From: Rickettsiales bacterium
GTDB taxonomy: Bacteria; Pseudomonadota; Alphaproteobacteria; Rickettsiales; JALZUV01
Reading direction: 5' to 3'
Length of the DNA: 33,146 nt
Assembly (NCBI GenBank): GCA_023301245.1
Contig: JALZUV010000087.1
Coordinates: 1-33,146, forward strand
Each line of letters starts with the position of its first letter. Position 1 is the stretch's first letter. The notes below the pieces were generated by a model that was not told the DNA's origin, did no database searches, and saw nothing but the letters and a program-made list of their open reading frames with translations. Shown one piece after another: positions 7,803 to 15,725 of the stretch. The position numbers were made by a program, and so were the translations under genes.

Positions 7803-8776
7803 TGACCAAACGCGCCCGAAGAAAATTAGTAAAGGTTGATGTAGCTGCCGTCCGTGCAGCCAAAAAGCAAGACCTTATAGAAACAGCCGTCGTAGATATA
7901 TTGTCCAACTTTCCTATGGGTTCCCTACGTATACGGTTCTCCGTTAAGACGGTACGCGCTTACATCTGCATACCTAGGGTGCATGACGTACAGCCTATAA
8001 ACACCTTGGCTAGAAAATTTATATATCATGCCACACACGCGGGGACTTCACTGCGCAATCGCAAGGCTGACCCCCCGTCAAGGGTATTGCACATACTAGG
8101 CGAAAACCCTTCCGACAAACTTTCCGAAGCGTTTGGCGATCTGTGGCGTCGTTCTCGTGTAACGGGTACGAATACCTATTGGGTGGGGTCATTTAACTCC
8201 GCTATAGCCGAAGCCCGCAAAGCCCGCAGCGATGATATGCTACGCCCCGAAATTGACGCCACAATGGCCCGCGCCATTAAAGCCTTTACGGACCTACCTC
8301 GCGGACCTTACATGGAGCCAGCGGCCTTAAAAGATACTATAGCGGACCTTACCGCAGCGATTAACCCACCCCTTAAAACCGCGAATTACTTGGAGCGGTA
8401 CGAAGGCATCGGCGGCGACCACAATATCTACATTGTAACGAAACCTTTCGCAGTAGCGGGCAGGCACCACAAGGTCGGAGAGACCTTAGACTTCGCAAAT
8501 GCAGGCGCGGCTAACCGTTACCTACAAGGCGGTGTACTAACACGCGTGGACAACACACAAGTAACTACGGACGATGTACGAAACGCGTCGACCTTCCTAG
8601 CCAGAAAACGAGTCCAGCACCACGCCGCTAGACGTAAGGCTCCCGACAAACCCTTGAGCTTAAGCGAGATAAAGGCTAAAGCGGGTATAACGCCCAGACC
8701 TAAAGTCCCGCCCAAAACTATCCATAGCGCAGAGACGTTCACAGATACTAACGATTGGAACCTAAACGATGACTAA
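7802..8776 (+). CDS. Hypothetical protein, basic ends
   Basis: 324 aa. It starts MTKRARRKLVKVDV, basic like many neighbours. The middle (about 100-190) is helical and Ala-rich; the C-terminal third has a Gly-rich turn and HHAARRKAPDKPLSLSEIKAKAG, suggesting a flexible, DNA- or RNA-contacting tail. No catalytic motif seen. It is translationally coupled to both neighbours (1-nt overlap upstream, 8-nt overlap downstream). Confidence 0.88.
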   Translation: MTKRARRKLVKVDVAAVRAAKKQDLIETAVVDILSNFPMGSLRIRFSVKTVRAYICIPRVHDVQPINTLARKFIYHATHAGTSLRNRKADPPSRVLHILGENPSDKLSEAFGDLWRRSRVTGTNTYWVGSFNSAIAEARKARSDDMLRPEIDATMARAIKAFTDLPRGPYMEPAALKDTIADLTAAINPPLKTANYLERYEGIGGDHNIYIVTKPFAVAGRHHKVGETLDFANAGAANRYLQGGVLTRVDNTQVTTDDVRNASTFLARKRVQHHAARRKAPDKPLSLSEIKAKAGITPRPKVPPKTIHSAETFTDTNDWNLNDD

Positions 8777-9350
8777 TGCAGACAAAGTACCCAACCTAGC
8801 GGAAGCTGGTATAGTCGTGCCCGAAAATATGATCGTAGGCAAAACGGAGAAAAGACCTCCTATGGGGTTACAGTTAAAGCTATCCGCACGAAAAGAAGCC
8901 TTGCTTTTATGTACGTTGATACGGGCGGGGACGACCCAGACCATAAAGATGCTTTGGCCTATTGTCTTTTCGTCAAAGTTTGTAAACGCATTGAACATGG
9001 CGGAGAACGAACTTGTCAGGAGTGTCGATGCGAAAGTGCTCGGCAATATAGCCCGCACTATTAAAGCATTCTCAGATGACGAAGGCGTAGCAGCCTATAG
9101 GAACTCTCTCACACAAGAGACCTCTTTGCTTGCCGCAGTATATGTCATAGGTGACTTGGTAGGGCGCGGATATGCAGCACCAGAAGGCAGCGCCCTAGCC
9201 TATGTAATGACAGCGGCTACACAGGGCGCACCCATACTTTTTAGGGACACCACGGAAGACATGGACCGCGTAAATGAATATGCGGAAGTCTTGCTTAGTG
9301 CGGCAAAAAACCATGGCTTTTTATTCGAGCCTCGTTTACTTTCCTCTTAA
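8769..9350 (+). CDS. Hypothetical helical protein
   Basis: 193 aa, mostly alpha-helical by composition, with an Ala/Leu-rich centre (TSLLAAVYVIGDLVGRGYAAP) that is moderately hydrophobic but reads more like a buried helix than a membrane span. The start overlaps the preceding gene by 8 nt. Function unknown. Confidence 0.88.
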   Translation: MTNADKVPNLAEAGIVVPENMIVGKTEKRPPMGLQLKLSARKEALLLCTLIRAGTTQTIKMLWPIVFSSKFVNALNMAENELVRSVDAKVLGNIARTIKAFSDDEGVAAYRNSLTQETSLLAAVYVIGDLVGRGYAAPEGSALAYVMTAATQGAPILFRDTTEDMDRVNEYAEVLLSAAKNHGFLFEPRLLSS

Positions 9351-9383
9351 TAACGGAACACACCACCACGCGGAGCAAAAAGC

Positions 9384-9497
9384 ATGGAACAAAATAAAAA
9401 TCAAAAGGCAAGCGAATACTGGCTTGCCCCGATAGCCCGTATCCTAGGCTGCTTGACTATCATCATTTTTGTGCTAAAATTTTTATTAGGAGTTTAA
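9384..9497 (+). CDS. Small single-pass membrane protein (not in ORF track)
   Basis: 37 aa, below the track cutoff. It begins with a polar MEQNKNQKASEYW and then has one hydrophobic helix (LTIIIFVLKFLLGV). RBS GGAG is 10 nt before the ATG in the standard cggagcaaaa leader. It lies directly before the GTG start of the next gene. Position and shape suit a small phage membrane peptide; function unknown. Confidence 0.75.
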   Translation: MEQNKNQKASEYWLAPIARILGCLTIIIFVLKFLLGV

Positions 9498-9498
9498 T

Positions 9499-10212
9499 GT
9501 GACCTCTTCCCAATACCACATCGGCGGCTACTACTGGTCAACGACATTTCACAAAACCTTGATACTACAAAAGATCGAAGGTACTGCATTCAAACTCAAA
9601 GATGCAGACGGAAAAGACTACCAAGAGTTAAACCCCAACACACTCATATGGGTAGAGAAGCCCATCCCAGACGGAAAACCCGAACCTGCACAGACGAGCA
9701 AGATAACTAGCGGGGAGCCAGACGTAAACGGACGCATGAAGCGCTCGGACTACGATAGTAAGCTGCACACCACCATGCGCGAAGACGCCATTATAGCCGA
9801 CAGTGCATTTACTGGCCTCGGCGTCGAGATTGAGTTTTCTTACTACGTCGGCTATAACTTCATGGTAGGTAAGCGGGAAGTGTCAGGCTTGCTACTGATG
9901 CACTCAGCCGCCGCATACCACAGACAGACAAACGCCGTGCTAGCCTTTCTTAAAACGGCTAGTAAAGAACAACCTAAAGTCACCTTCAAGCACTTTATGG
10001 AATTACCTGAACAGCAGATAATGGCTTACTTATCGCAAAGCTTACAAGCTCACTGTGTAAAATGTGTTGACTTAAACTTCGAAAAAGGGCAACTAACTAT
10101 CGAAGCACAAGATGCCTTTGCCAAAAAAGCGATGCAACGCGACACAGACGACTATTTAAAAAGCGCTGGAAGTCTACGCGACATCATAGAACAAGTCCTT
10201 AAAGGGACTTAA
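9499..10212 (+). CDS. Hypothetical protein (GTG start)
   Basis: 237 aa. GTG is chosen because AGGAG stands about 7 nt upstream and no in-frame ATG is close. The N-terminal 60 residues form a beta-rich segment (YHIGGYYWSTTFHKTLILQKIEGTAFKL); a helical half follows (EFSYYVGYNFMVGKREVSGLLLMHSAAAYHRQTNAVLAF). The C-terminal region is acidic-helical. A CVKC pair is present but there is no full zinc site. Function unknown. Confidence 0.86.
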   Translation: MTSSQYHIGGYYWSTTFHKTLILQKIEGTAFKLKDADGKDYQELNPNTLIWVEKPIPDGKPEPAQTSKITSGEPDVNGRMKRSDYDSKLHTTMREDAIIADSAFTGLGVEIEFSYYVGYNFMVGKREVSGLLLMHSAAAYHRQTNAVLAFLKTASKEQPKVTFKHFMELPEQQIMAYLSQSLQAHCVKCVDLNFEKGQLTIEAQDAFAKKAMQRDTDDYLKSAGSLRDIIEQVLKGT

Positions 10213-10288
10213 AAGAGCACGTTGCTCCGTGCAAAGTCCCCTGCATCCAAACCTGTAAAGGAACAGAGGTGCGGGGGCACCCAACAAA

Positions 10289-10301
10289 GGTTGTAAACGT
10301 A
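10289..10301 (+). repeat. GGTTGTAAACGTA motif, copy upstream of the Cys/His gene
   Basis: Same motif and context (CAAAGG...) as at 4879, immediately before ATG 10303, so AAAGG may double as the RBS. In both places it lies at a gene without the palindrome leader. Confidence 0.6.
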
Positions 10302-10302
10302 C

Positions 10303-10647
10303 ATGGGAAAGTACCAAATAAAACTAGAAGATGGAACCCTAGTAGACATCCTGCCCTCTGCGATGAAAGTTCCTTGTATAGATTGCCCTTTCCATGATAA
10401 CGGACATATGGCGGCAAGCCTAGGCACAGCCCGAATGGCTGAGATCACCGAACACGCTACAGACGGCGGCTTCTTTCCTTGTCATAAATCCACGGGCGTA
10501 GATGGTAAGAAACTCGACGAGCGCATACCCAAGGAATTGCAATACAGACAATGCGCTGGCGCTATACGCGTAAAGGACGCGGCTGGCACAACTGGCGAAG
10601 ATTACATACGCAAACACCGAGACCCGAATTACGTTAGACCTACTTAG
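10303..10647 (+). CDS. Small Cys/His metal-binding protein, DUF6283-like
   Basis: 114 aa. The spacing CxxCPF (25-28) ... FFPCH (60-61) ... CAGA (84) matches what I recall of DUF6283 proteins (CxxCP ... FPCH ... CAG), which are common in phages and actinobacteria and are probably metal or Fe-S binding. The role is unknown. Upstream lies the GGTTGTAAACGTA motif. The stop codon's last base is the first base of a GCAAACGTTTGC palindrome. Confidence 0.88.
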   Translation: MGKYQIKLEDGTLVDILPSAMKVPCIDCPFHDNGHMAASLGTARMAEITEHATDGGFFPCHKSTGVDGKKLDERIPKELQYRQCAGAIRVKDAAGTTGEDYIRKHRDPNYVRPT

Positions 10648-10658
10648 CAAACGTTTGC
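10647..10658. promoter_or_regulatory. GCAAACGTTTGC palindrome 4
   Basis: Exact palindrome touching the stop codon of the Cys/His gene and lying 25 bp upstream of the -35 box of the next transcription unit. Confidence 0.75.
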
Positions 10659-10683
10659 GAAGCGGATGACTACTCTAAACCTC

Positions 10684-10713
10684 TTGCACCCTTTACCTAA
10701 ATTTGCTTATATC
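10684..10713 (+). promoter_or_regulatory. Sigma-70-like promoter
   Basis: TTGCAC, 17-18 nt, TTATAT/TATATC. It leads into the gene at 10770, which has RBS AGGAG. Confidence 0.55.
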
Positions 10714-10769
10714 TAATCAACGGGACAGCACACCGCATATCCCTAGCCAAAACTGCATAGGAGCAACAA

Positions 10770-11171
10770 ATGGCAGCAAAACGTAAACTCGTGAAAACGA
10801 AGACAAAAGAAAAAACAGCACCTAACAATGATGCGCCCGCAACTATCCGAAAGGCACCCCGTATCACTCACGATATGTCACCTTCGTATAGCGGCACCTC
10901 GTCAACAATCACGTCCCGCATGTCTAGGACGCCGATTGACTTCTCTCGGTTCAATACAATCGCCGATGCGAAATTGACGGCTCGTGACCGTTCCGCTATC
11001 AATGACCTTGCGTCAACTTACGGAAAGCGACAGTTCCAACGAGGCAACTTGGATACTGGTATCCTACGCCGACTTGGAGCGCGGGGCATTATTGCGCACG
11101 TCTCTGGGAGCGACGTTTCCCTAGAGACACGCTTCAAGCTTACCCCTCTGGGTATTCGGGAAGCTGCGTAG
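10770..11171 (+). CDS. Basic-tailed protein with possible winged-helix domain
   Basis: 133 aa. Residues 1-45 are a Lys/Arg/Thr/Pro-rich disordered tail. From about residue 70 (LTARDRSAINDLASTYGKRQFQRGNLDTGILRRLGARGIIAHV) the pattern helix, helix-turn-helix, strand resembles a winged-helix DNA-binding domain. RBS AGGAG. Its own promoter and strong terminator make it a single-gene unit. A DNA-binding role is inferred from the tail and fold pattern, not from a recognised family. Confidence 0.88.
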   Translation: MAAKRKLVKTKTKEKTAPNNDAPATIRKAPRITHDMSPSYSGTSSTITSRMSRTPIDFSRFNTIADAKLTARDRSAINDLASTYGKRQFQRGNLDTGILRRLGARGIIAHVSGSDVSLETRFKLTPLGIREAA

Positions 11172-11227
11172 TTCCACCAACGCCCCCTGAGTGGAACAGG
11201 CCCCCAGCTTAACGGTTGGGGGTTTTT
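11171..11227 (+). terminator. Rho-independent terminator (double hairpin)
   Basis: CCCCCAGC / GGTTGGGGG stem (11201-11222) followed by TTTTT. Just upstream a second inverted repeat GTTCCAC/GTGGAAC (11171-11197) starts inside the stop codon. Confidence 0.88.
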
Positions 11228-11263
11228 CTTTGTCATAGGCACGTCTAAAATCATTGCTAAGCC

Positions 11264-11292
11264 TTGTCGGATTTGCTACATTAAATTATAAC
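11264..11292 (+). promoter_or_regulatory. Sigma-70-like promoter
   Basis: TTGTCG, exactly 17 nt, TATAAC, only 18 nt before ATG 11311, so the leader is very short. No palindrome is present here. Confidence 0.65.
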
Positions 11293-11310
11293 CACAGCGG
11301 AGCACACGCC

Positions 11311-11652
11311 ATGTCACGACCATTCACACTAAGACGCATGCCCAAACGTTTTCGGGATGCAGACTGCCCTGAGGGCGTACTCGATATCTTTGACGAGGGA
11401 CCAGACGGAAGCGCCGACCGATACACCGTCATATACACGAGAGTTATGGGCGATACCTTCTCTCGCTACGTAGGTTATCGCGGTATGTCCAGCCACCCGA
11501 CACACCCACAAGGTATAGGGATTTACGGGGAATTCAAAGTTCACGAATGTATGAACTACCGACGAGCCTGCGCAAAGAAACGCGTTAAATGGTCTGACCT
11601 ACCCAAAGACGTTAGAGCCGTTGTACTTCACGATTGCAAAGACGATGCGTAG
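11311..11652 (+). CDS. Hypothetical small protein
   Basis: 113 aa. The track start (11254) lies inside the promoter; ATG 11311 follows the standard RBS cggagcacacgcc and is preferred. Begins MSRPFTLRRMPKRF (basic). Beta-rich middle (YTVIYTRVMGDTFSRYVGYRG). Unknown function. First gene of a coupled run to 13368. Confidence 0.86.
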   Translation: MSRPFTLRRMPKRFRDADCPEGVLDIFDEGPDGSADRYTVIYTRVMGDTFSRYVGYRGMSSHPTHPQGIGIYGEFKVHECMNYRRACAKKRVKWSDLPKDVRAVVLHDCKDDA

Positions 11653-11920
11653 GCAATCTATACGAGAAGCTAGGACACCTACGACAGGCGTACTAGCACC
11701 CTCCGTAATGCGTTTTGTTTTCGAGGGTAACGGTTACGAGTATGAAGCTTTCGGGGAAACAGCCTCTATGGCCATGGACACGCTAGGTGACAAGGTATTC
11801 AACCTAGGAAACTCGGGCGACCTTATGACAGCCACTGATGCCCACGGCAACAAGACTATATTCGAATTTCACGATATGGGCATAGATATATTCGAGGATG
11901 GGCATAGTTATGAAGCGTAG
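11645..11920 (+). CDS. Hypothetical protein, paralogue A of LGDKVFNL family
   Basis: 91-92 aa from ATG 11645, which overlaps the previous gene by 8 nt (the track's 11621 start has no better RBS). It begins MRRQSIREA, the second shared N-terminal signature. The domain MRFVFEGNGYEYEAFGETA...LGDKVFNL...DAHGNKTIFEF is repeated in the next gene, so the two are tandem duplicates. Function unknown; probably a small beta-rich domain. Confidence 0.85.
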   Translation: MRRQSIREARTPTTGVLAPSVMRFVFEGNGYEYEAFGETASMAMDTLGDKVFNLGNSGDLMTATDAHGNKTIFEFHDMGIDIFEDGHSYEA

Positions 11921-12377
11921 ACGCCGCCCCATAAGGAAGGTCAAGTATCACAACGACCCATCACGTATAGACGAGGCTAACCAGCTCCTATCGTGCTCAC
12001 AGCACCAAATGCCTGATTGCTCTTTGTGCAAGGCTATACGGGAACGTCGTACGCTAACGGGCGAGGAGTATTTAGCGCTAAGTGAGCTTGATACACTCTT
12101 CGTACCAGACAAACTAACCCCACCCCTGATAAAGTACACTTTCTCAGGCAGCGGTCTCACCTTTAAGGCTAAGGGCTTTACACCTATCCATGGTGCAGAG
12201 CGCTTAGGCGACAAGGTATTCAACCTCGCATGGACGGGGGAGACCTTTATATGCACGGACCCCGACCAAAACGAAATAGTATTGGAATTCCAAGCCAGCA
12301 ACTCCGTGGGGGATGACGATACCATAATCTACCACAGCCCGCCCAAAGAAAAAGAGAAAGACGACGAAGGATGGTAA
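11910..12377 (+). CDS. Hypothetical protein, paralogue B of LGDKVFNL family
   Basis: 155 aa from ATG 11910, which overlaps the preceding stop. N-terminus MKRRRRPIRKVKY is strongly basic. Residues about 27-42 carry CSQHQMPDCSLC, a possible metal site absent from paralogue A. The rest repeats paralogue A (YTFSGSGLTFKAKGFT...LGDKVFNL...EIVLEF). The C-terminal tail is acidic. Domain duplication followed by gain of a Cys-rich insert is the simplest reading. Confidence 0.86.
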   Translation: MKRRRRPIRKVKYHNDPSRIDEANQLLSCSQHQMPDCSLCKAIRERRTLTGEEYLALSELDTLFVPDKLTPPLIKYTFSGSGLTFKAKGFTPIHGAERLGDKVFNLAWTGETFICTDPDQNEIVLEFQASNSVGDDDTIIYHSPPKEKEKDDEGW

Positions 12378-12631
12378 ATTTTGGCAACAAAGTAAAAGCA
12401 AGGGTAGCCGCCCGAAACGCGGGTCGCACAGAACGCAAACGTTTGCTAAAGTCTTTCCCTGACGGGGCCAAGCCACAGATCACAACCTTTCACGACGAAG
12501 CTGGAGCTATCCTTATTACATTGACTACCATAAAAGCCTTGGATAAGCATGTACGAGCTGCTACTATACAACAGCACCCGCGCACCAGATACGTTTACGA
12601 CGCAGCGGGTTTCATAGGAGCAACCACATGA
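12371..12631 (+). CDS. Small basic hypothetical protein
   Basis: 86 aa; starts 7 nt inside the end of the previous gene. The N-terminal third is Arg/Lys-rich (KVKARVAARNAGRTERKRLLK); the remainder is a beta-alpha stretch. A GCAAACGTTTGC copy encodes part of the basic segment. No family recognised. Confidence 0.8.
   Translation: MVNFGNKVKARVAARNAGRTERKRLLKSFPDGAKPQITTFHDEAGAILITLTTIKALDKHVRAATIQQHPRTRYVYDAAGFIGATT
12435..12446. promoter_or_regulatory. GCAAACGTTTGC palindrome 5 (intragenic, near start)
   Basis: Exact copy 65 nt into the gene at 12371, encoding KRLL. Like copy 1 it lies near a gene start, so an internal operator is possible. Confidence 0.45.
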
Positions 12632-13368
12632 CAGACTACGTTAAGAAAATACTTTATCGCGGGCATACCATTTGCCTCTACCAAGATACAGACCCCATAA
12701 ACCCCGTAGAAGATTACGACCAATTCGGGACTATGGTATGCTGGCACGGGCGCTACAGTTTAGGCCACGACCACACCTACGCAAACCCCGACGAGTTCTA
12801 CGCTGCACTTTATGATGACATGCCCTGTTCCAAGCCGCAGTGGTATGAAGAGCAAGGCGAAGACGGTGCGACACAGGAGCAATGGGACGCAATTAAAGCC
12901 AAAGTTCGAAAGGCTCACGTTATCCTACCCCTTTACCTTTATGACCACAGCGGCATCACTATGAGGACAACGGCCTTCTCTTGTAGCTGGGACAGCGGAC
13001 AGGTAGGCGAGGTTTACGTTACCCGTGAGGACGCCCTTAAGGAAAGCACAGGCACCTATCTCAGTAAAAGTGTCAGAGCGAATGCCGAGCGCATAATGAA
13101 AGCTGAGGTAGAAACCTACGACCACTACCTAACTAATACATGTTACGGCTATGAGGTGTTCCAAGGAGATCACATGTCTTCCGATGACGATGACCTAGAC
13201 AGCCTCGACGCGCTAGATAGTTGCGGCGGCTATCTAGGCGATTACGATAACAGCGGAGTGCAAGACCAAGCCAAATCTTTCATAGACGCACAGCACCGCC
13301 CCCCAAAGGCTAAGACAGCTTACAACTTCACCGCCGCAGACATTGACGCAATCGTAGCTTCCACGTAA
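12628..13368 (+). CDS. Conserved phage hypothetical protein
   Basis: 246 aa. The motifs LPLYLYDHSGITMRTTAFSCSWDSGQVG and DHYLTNTCYGY...CGGYLGD are ones I have seen in a widespread phage/plasmid hypothetical family; function unknown. N-terminal segment HTICLYQDTDPINPVEDYD is acidic. RBS AGGAG precedes the ATG, which overlaps the previous stop by 4 nt. No membrane segment. Confidence 0.92.
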   Translation: MTDYVKKILYRGHTICLYQDTDPINPVEDYDQFGTMVCWHGRYSLGHDHTYANPDEFYAALYDDMPCSKPQWYEEQGEDGATQEQWDAIKAKVRKAHVILPLYLYDHSGITMRTTAFSCSWDSGQVGEVYVTREDALKESTGTYLSKSVRANAERIMKAEVETYDHYLTNTCYGYEVFQGDHMSSDDDDLDSLDALDSCGGYLGDYDNSGVQDQAKSFIDAQHRPPKAKTAYNFTAADIDAIVAST

Positions 13369-13376
13369 GATAGGTA

Positions 13377-13730
13377 ATGGACACCCAACCACCCAGACTG
13401 CATAGCCGTATGCTACGAGACGATTTAACGTTGGACGACGGCAAGTTGCAGCTCTGGGACGGTTGGGACAAACTAGTAGAGGCGGAATTCGACACACCCT
13501 TTACGCACGAAGATTGGATAGACAGGAATGCCTTAATCGTCAGGAAGCTTATCAAAATAATATACGAAGACTACATTGACAGAAAAACCCGCAGTGACTT
13601 GATTACATTGCTTAACCAGTACCACGCCGCATTTGAAAGGCCTTACCGATATGGAACCCCAGACCAGCATACTACCCTCAACAGTGCTAGGCCTCGTAAT
13701 GGATTACGGGACATTTATTACCTCATATAA
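13377..13730 (+). CDS. Hypothetical helical protein
   Basis: 117 aa, acidic-helical (HEDWIDRNALIVRKLIKIIYEDYIDRKTRSDLITLLNQYH). The last 80 nt overlap the next reading frame, which is unusual here, so one of the two starts may be wrong. No known family. Confidence 0.78.
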   Translation: MDTQPPRLHSRMLRDDLTLDDGKLQLWDGWDKLVEAEFDTPFTHEDWIDRNALIVRKLIKIIYEDYIDRKTRSDLITLLNQYHAAFERPYRYGTPDQHTTLNSARPRNGLRDIYYLI

Positions 13731-13944
13731 GGTACGCAAGGATGGTGTTAAATACGTCATAGACAAGATGAAAGAGGGCAAGGTTATTGGCGTGCTAGGC
13801 GGAAGAGAACGCCATATACATACTCAACAGATACGCTTGCGGAATATTTTCGAGAGACATAACCCACCTACCCCCGCTAGCACCGCCACGGCCTACCTTG
13901 TGTACCCTTGCAACAAGATACAATTTAAACACTTGGGGTTTTAG
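13651..13944 (+). CDS. Hypothetical small protein (start uncertain)
   Basis: 97 aa from ATG 13651; the track's TTG 13633 lacks support and ATG 13699 (MDYGTF) would reduce the overlap with the previous gene from 80 to 32 nt. GAAAGG lies upstream of 13651. The core (VRKDGVKYVIDKMKEGKVIGVLGGRERHIHTQQIRL) looks folded. Its stop abuts a palindrome. Confidence 0.7.
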   Translation: MEPQTSILPSTVLGLVMDYGTFITSYKVRKDGVKYVIDKMKEGKVIGVLGGRERHIHTQQIRLRNIFERHNPPTPASTATAYLVYPCNKIQFKHLGF

Positions 13945-13955
13945 CAAACGTTTGC
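13944..13955. promoter_or_regulatory. GCAAACGTTTGC palindrome 6
   Basis: Extended to the 16-bp palindrome TAGCAAACGTTTGCTA. It lies 38 nt before ATG 13994, followed by TTAAAT and an A/C-rich leader. Confidence 0.85.
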
Positions 13956-13993
13956 TACCTTAAATAAACAACAACCACGCGGAGCAAACGCAC

Positions 13994-14674
13994 ATGAAAT
14001 ACGTACCCTTAGTCGCTAAACGTGACGGCATAGACAGCAGCCAACTAGGCTGGTCGCTCGCAAACGCGAGATCAAACTTCGAAGGATTTATGACTGCTTT
14101 CGGACCTACCACGGGTAGGCTACTCGCCCACGATATTATTGAGCACCAGAACGGCGCATGGGCGATAGGTACTGTTGCCGACGAGCTAGAAGCCATCGGA
14201 GCCATGTATTATGTGCGGGGCTACAACGGTCAACTACACAACCGACACCATACCTGCGAAGACACAATGGCCACGGACATACACTCTACCTTTGTTGATA
14301 GTATCCACTACGAAGAGTTGTATATGCCACGCATACACAGGACCTATTCTTGCGAAGACTTCGACCCCCAAATAGACGACGTATTCGACCGAGCACGGCC
14401 CCTGCTTAGGCACGAGATGGAGAATAACGAACACGTTGATATCCTGCGCATACAAAACTTCTTAGAGCGGACCCGCCACTATATGCGCCGAGGTTACCGT
14501 AAAGCGAGAAAGCGCTTCGCTAATGAAGGCCAAGCGGGGGATTACTTCTACCGTGTTAAAGACGCGGGGAACCGCCTAGGTAACCCAGACTACGAAGGTC
14601 AGCGGGCCTATATCGGATACACTCTGTACGAAAGTAGATGCCGCGTAATAGAGGAACCAGACTATGGCCTATAA
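13994..14674 (+). CDS. Hypothetical protein
   Basis: 226 aa. The N-terminal half contains GPTTGRLLAHDIIEHQNGAWAIGTVADELEAIGAMYYVRG, a distinct helical module I cannot assign; the C-terminal half is Arg/Tyr/Glu-rich (RTRHYMRRGYRKARKRFANEG). RBS cggagcaaacgcac from the standard leader. First gene of a coupled run (13994-15653) behind palindrome 6. Confidence 0.9.
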   Translation: MKYVPLVAKRDGIDSSQLGWSLANARSNFEGFMTAFGPTTGRLLAHDIIEHQNGAWAIGTVADELEAIGAMYYVRGYNGQLHNRHHTCEDTMATDIHSTFVDSIHYEELYMPRIHRTYSCEDFDPQIDDVFDRARPLLRHEMENNEHVDILRIQNFLERTRHYMRRGYRKARKRFANEGQAGDYFYRVKDAGNRLGNPDYEGQRAYIGYTLYESRCRVIEEPDYGL

Positions 14675-15032
14675 ACGTGTAATCCCACGGGACCTATTCA
14701 ACGAAGCCAAGCTACTAAAGTGCCTAGGCATGATAGCCCTTATTGCACACGAGAAGGGACTACCTAATTCGTGGACGTTAGAGCACAGGAACGGATGGGA
14801 AGCATTCACTATACAGCAGGACAACTCAGATGGTTCCCTATATTGTGGGAACGTTTTTCTGCGACATACCCCAACAGCTAAGACGTTGTTATTTAACACG
14901 CCGTTAAACTCTAGGGAACCTCACCCGCTCTATATCATTAGACAGAGCGACGACGAAGTTATTGAGGTTTTCGCTATGGATGGCACCCTATCCTCACAAT
15001 TCATCCTGCACTTAATGGGGGTCACAGCCTAA
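14664..15032 (+). CDS. Hypothetical protein
   Basis: 122 aa, overlaps the previous gene by 11 nt with GAGGAA as RBS. Mixed alpha/beta, no motif recognised (GLPNSWTLEHRNGWEAFTIQQDNSDG...). Coupled to the next gene by TAATG. Confidence 0.87.
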   Translation: MAYKRVIPRDLFNEAKLLKCLGMIALIAHEKGLPNSWTLEHRNGWEAFTIQQDNSDGSLYCGNVFLRHTPTAKTLLFNTPLNSREPHPLYIIRQSDDEVIEVFAMDGTLSSQFILHLMGVTA

Positions 15033-15235
15033 TGGCCATACGCCGCCGCCTAACGGGTACGGGTGAGGTTACGGCTTACGCGGGTTCATCCCCCGTCCAA
15101 TCGTTTAAAAGTCTAGCGGAGGCTATACGTGTACTCTCGCCGCGCTATAACTGCTCTTTCCCCATGGTCACACTGCTGCTAAAGAACAAGCACGGAAAAA
15201 CGTTGCACACACTATCATGGACACCCTACTTCTGA
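15032..15235 (+). CDS. Small basic protein, MAIRRR N-terminus
   Basis: 67 aa. Starts MAIRRRLTGTGEV, a variant of the MPIRKR signature. Start and stop overlap both neighbours by single bases (TAATG, TGATG). Unknown function. Confidence 0.82.
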   Translation: MAIRRRLTGTGEVTAYAGSSPVQSFKSLAEAIRVLSPRYNCSFPMVTLLLKNKHGKTLHTLSWTPYF

Positions 15236-15441
15236 TGCCCATACGCAAACGTTTCGGCGACACACACAAGTACACACTCTGGGAATGCGATAATGAAATA
15301 GGACCTTGCAACACCCAAGCCGAAGCGGCTGACATGGCGGTAGCAGACCACTCAAGGGCTGGCCGACCTTTTCAGATGCGGGACGCAAATGGGAATATAG
15401 CATGGGCCTTTGTTACGAAAACAATGGATAGACGAAAATGA
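15235..15441 (+). CDS. Small protein with MPIRKR N-terminus
   Basis: 68 aa from ATG 15235 (TGATG overlap with the previous stop), preferred over the track start 15217. The start codons read MPIRKRFG, and their DNA contains a near-copy of the palindrome (10/12). The remainder (YTLWECDNEIGPCNTQAEAADMAVADH) resembles a small beta-hairpin/helix domain. Unknown function. Confidence 0.83.
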   Translation: MPIRKRFGDTHKYTLWECDNEIGPCNTQAEAADMAVADHSRAGRPFQMRDANGNIAWAFVTKTMDRRK

Positions 15442-15653
15442 TTGAAAAAGATATTGACGATAAAACAAATCAAGAATGCGTCTGCGACTATTGCAAAACA
15501 ATCCAAGGACAATTCAACGTATTTGACCGAGAAGACTTTTTAGACATGGTTGAGATACTAAAGTCTAAAGGCGTCCGCATACGTAGAATGCACGGCGTGT
15601 GGCATCACTGGTGCTCCCCCGAATGCGAACTGGGATGGTTACACGATAATTGA
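15438..15653 (+). CDS. Small zinc-finger-like protein
   Basis: 71 aa. CDYC (17-20) and WCSPEC near the C-terminus form two Cys pairs, and the HHWCSPEC end is typical of small treble-clef/zinc-ribbon folds. Overlaps the previous gene by 4 nt (ATGA). Role unknown. Confidence 0.84.
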   Translation: MIEKDIDDKTNQECVCDYCKTIQGQFNVFDREDFLDMVEILKSKGVRIRRMHGVWHHWCSPECELGWLHDN

Positions 15654-15678
15654 TATATCGAAAGCGCTGGTAATCGCT

Positions 15679-15690
15679 GCAAACGTTTGC
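15679..15690. promoter_or_regulatory. GCAAACGTTTGC palindrome 7
   Basis: Exact copy 35 nt before ATG 15726; the leader ACCTTAAATAAACAA is nearly the same as at 13944 and 21541. Confidence 0.85.
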
Positions 15691-15725
15691 TACCTTAAAT
15701 AAACAATAACCACGGAGCAAAAGCT

